A DNA stretch of 11,164 bases, from NCBI GenBank assembly GCA_900088475.1, contig FLMG01002762.1:319-11482 (forward strand). The letters run 5' to 3'. The DNA is from Hyphochytrium catenoides. Its lineage: Eukaryota; Sar; Hyphochytriomycetes; Hyphochytriales; Hyphochytriaceae. The notes beneath the pieces are model-generated. The model saw nothing but the letters and a program-made list of their open reading frames with translations, was not told where the DNA came from and made no database searches. The position numbers and the translations under genes were made by a program. Shown here in pieces: positions 9,483-11,164 of the stretch (position 1 is the first letter of the stretch; every line of letters begins with the position of its first letter).

Positions 9483-10087
9483 GTGCTGTGCAGATAATGT
9501 GAGAGCTGCTAGGACAAATCATGAGCGCACAAATGCGGACTGGACATACTTCAGAGAAAGCGCCTTTCAAGTCGAGTTCGAGGAGGACAGACTAAGATAC
9601 AGAGCCCTTCCGGCTCCTCTCATCACAAGATGGCCTGGACAAGTAGATCAAGGGCTAAACAGAAGCATGCTCTCCACAAGGGTGGGTCCTCTATGGACAT
9701 GAAGAACAGAGAGATAGTGCGATGTCTGCAGCAAAGAAAAGTTGGTCGACAGCCAGGCTGGTCATTGAAGAAAGTCTCAATACATTTACAATAAACACTA
9801 ATCTACGGCAAAGTGCCGCCCCTATACTAGCCGCCCACAGACCCTTGGAAGAGAGACGCCTTCCGGGACTCAACTGTCTCTCTTCCCGAAGAGCTTCTCT
9901 TATCTACTGCTCTCTCCCGAGAGCCAAAGCTTTCCATCTTCTTCGCAAAGCGAGGGGAACAGCGTTTAATGAACAACTCTTTTCACCAACCAAGTAAGTG
10001 TCTAAATATACGATGGCTTAGGATGCACAGAAGAGGGTGAAGGGGAGAGAGAGAGACAGGGACAGATTTGGTCTCTTTTCCCTGCCA
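9483..10087. other. Intergenic region between convergent methyltransferase and WD40 genes
   Basis: About 600 bases between the two 3' ends, which should contain both 3' UTRs. It has no microsatellite except a short GA patch near 10046. Two unrelated open frames on the plus strand, up to 9702 and 9659-9997, show no family resemblance I can recognise. A strong donor-like GTAAGT sits at 9994-9999. I do not call a gene here. Confidence 0.6.
9790..9795 (+). terminator. Possible poly(A) signal for the methyltransferase gene
   Basis: A perfect AATAAA hexamer about 300 bases after the methyltransferase stop codon, on the same strand and inside the convergent intergenic region. Hexamer and position fit a 3' UTR. 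It is unknown whether this organism uses AATAAA. Confidence 0.35.
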
Positions 10088-11164
10088 TCACTTCCTGAAG
10101 TTTACTAAGCACAAGTCATTGTTCGAGAAGCATGCTGCCACCTTGGTCCCATCGGCGTTCCAACTGACTTCGAAGATGTCGCCGGAGCCCTTGAATGTAC
10201 GCACCAACCGGCCCTGCCGGACATCCCAGATATGAAGCAATCCACAGAGCGCACCCGAGGCAAGATATGCCCCGTCAGGTGAGAAGGCGACCGAGTAGAC
10301 GGGGTCGATGTGCTTGGTTAACGTGTGGATGGAGCGTCCTGTCTCTATGTCCCACACCTTGATCGTAGCGTCAAAGGACGCGCTAGCCAGGTGCAGGGGC
10401 TTATTGGGGTTAGCCGTGCCTGGGATAAAGAGAGATCCGAGAGCGAAAGAGAGAGACATATGTCAGTAAGCGGACCGGGATACGGAGAAAACGGAGTAAC
10501 CGCTCCTCCCAGGCTATCTAGAGCAATGCCTTGCCCTCCTCGTTGATGCATTGCTTGTCTAGAACGGCGCTCTCAACTAAAGAGTAGGAAGGTATACCGT
10601 TCAGCGGCTCTTTCTCTCTTTATGCCGCTCCCTCGTGTTTATCTCTCTCCCACATCTGCCACAGTCCTTCGGCCTTATCGCTACGCTCAAGAGATCTGAA
10701 CTCACCTGGTCCTGTGGGACTCCATTGTATCGTATAGATCTCTTTTCCATGCTCCCTCAGATCATGGACTGGCTGGTCCTGGTTCGGACTCCAGATCTTG
10801 GCTGTAGAATCGTCACTGCAGGATGCAAGCAAGCGGCCTGTGGGGTCCCAACGAATCGCATTCACCTCGTCTTTATGCCCGTAAAACGTCCGCACGGGGG
10901 CAGTTTGCCCTAGCTGACAGAGGTGAATCGTCTTGTCCGTACTGCAGGAGGCGAAGGACGTCTCTGTCTGCCAGTCTACATCCAGAGTAGGGGCGGAGTG
11001 AAAGGCAAACTGCTGCTTCACTTCCCCAGCAGACGCCGACCAGACAACGGCTGTCTTGTCATAACTGCCACTAAGGAGAAACTCGCCCGTACTGTTCCAT
11101 TTGAGGGAGAAGATTGGCCCTTCGTGCCGCTGCAAGGTGCTCAGCAGCTCGCCGTCCACGGTCC
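10088..11164 (-). CDS. TBL1X/TBL1XR1: TBL1-type WD40 repeat protein, C-terminal part (5' end outside window)
   Basis: Beta-propeller subunit of histone-deacetylase co-repressor complexes: SMRT/N-CoR in animals, with Sif2 in yeast and HOS15 in plants as relatives; acts in the nucleus (family knowledge). Two exons are seen on the minus strand, 10706 to beyond 11164 and 10088-10419. They are joined across a 286-base GT-AG intron inside a Gly codon, giving [12 protein letters not shown], a junction characteristic of TBL1. About six WD repeats are visible, including [44 protein letters not shown] and [19 protein letters not shown], ending LVNFRK and a TGA at 10088-10090. The N-terminal LisH and F-box-like part would lie beyond the right edge. 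The two final repeats are less regular than the others (blade with [12 protein letters not shown]; blade with FSNNDLCLV). It is convergent with the methyltransferase gene. Confidence 0.95.
10420..10705 (-). other. Intron of the TBL1-like gene
   Basis: GT-AG intron with donor GTGAGT at 10705-10700 and acceptor ATCCCAG ending at 10420. In the sense direction the last 50 bases are CT-rich, while the first half has a short GA-rich patch. No open frame of interest was seen in it. Confidence 0.9.

Noticed and set aside
9682-9731. Candidate GTGGGT...AG mini-intron that might join the two open frames between the convergent genes
   Set aside because: The acceptor has no polypyrimidine tract, and the phase-0 join leads to a different frame that soon stops, so it does not connect the two frames.

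Overview
The window is nuclear DNA from an intron-rich eukaryote. Three conserved eukaryotic protein genes can be rebuilt exon by exon with GT-AG splice sites and matching reading phases. They are a KIF19-type kinesin-8 (minus strand), a PP2A leucine carboxyl methyltransferase of the LCMT1/PPM1 type (plus strand), and a TBL1-type WD40 co-repressor subunit (minus strand). A kinesin-8 of the ciliary KIF19 type suggests an organism that makes flagella at some stage. The balanced base composition outside repeats, short-to-medium introns and very dense GA/CT microsatellites would fit a free-living protist or alga, for example a chromerid-like alveolate. That placement is a guess, not something the sequence proves.

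Layout. Positions 30-5770 (minus) hold 13 exons of the kinesin, from its ATG through the whole motor, neck and part of the coiled-coil stalk; its 3' end lies beyond the left edge. Almost every kinesin intron carries long purine runs on the plus strand, so the pre-mRNA is CU-rich. These runs create many false open frames (Ser-Leu repeats on one strand, Arg-Glu repeats on the other). Positions 5771-7299 are a divergent intergenic region. It opens with CT-rich DNA (about 5787-6080), changes to GA-rich DNA (about 6190-6700) and ends in a repeat-free leader. Positions 7300-9482 (plus) hold the complete eight-exon methyltransferase. Positions 9483-10087 separate the convergent methyltransferase and WD40 genes and contain a possible poly(A) signal and two unrecognised open frames. 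Positions 10088-11164 (minus) hold the last two exons of the WD40 gene, which continues past the right edge.

The three genes have no obvious shared pathway: microtubule motor, phosphatase methylation and chromatin repression. They look like ordinary core-eukaryote neighbours, with a divergent and then a convergent arrangement. I found no sign of mobile elements, CRISPR, tRNA or rRNA, and no convincing new system. The features most worth a second look are the strand polarity of the microsatellites and where it flips, the uncertain 3' end of the methyltransferase, and the unexplained open frames between the convergent genes.
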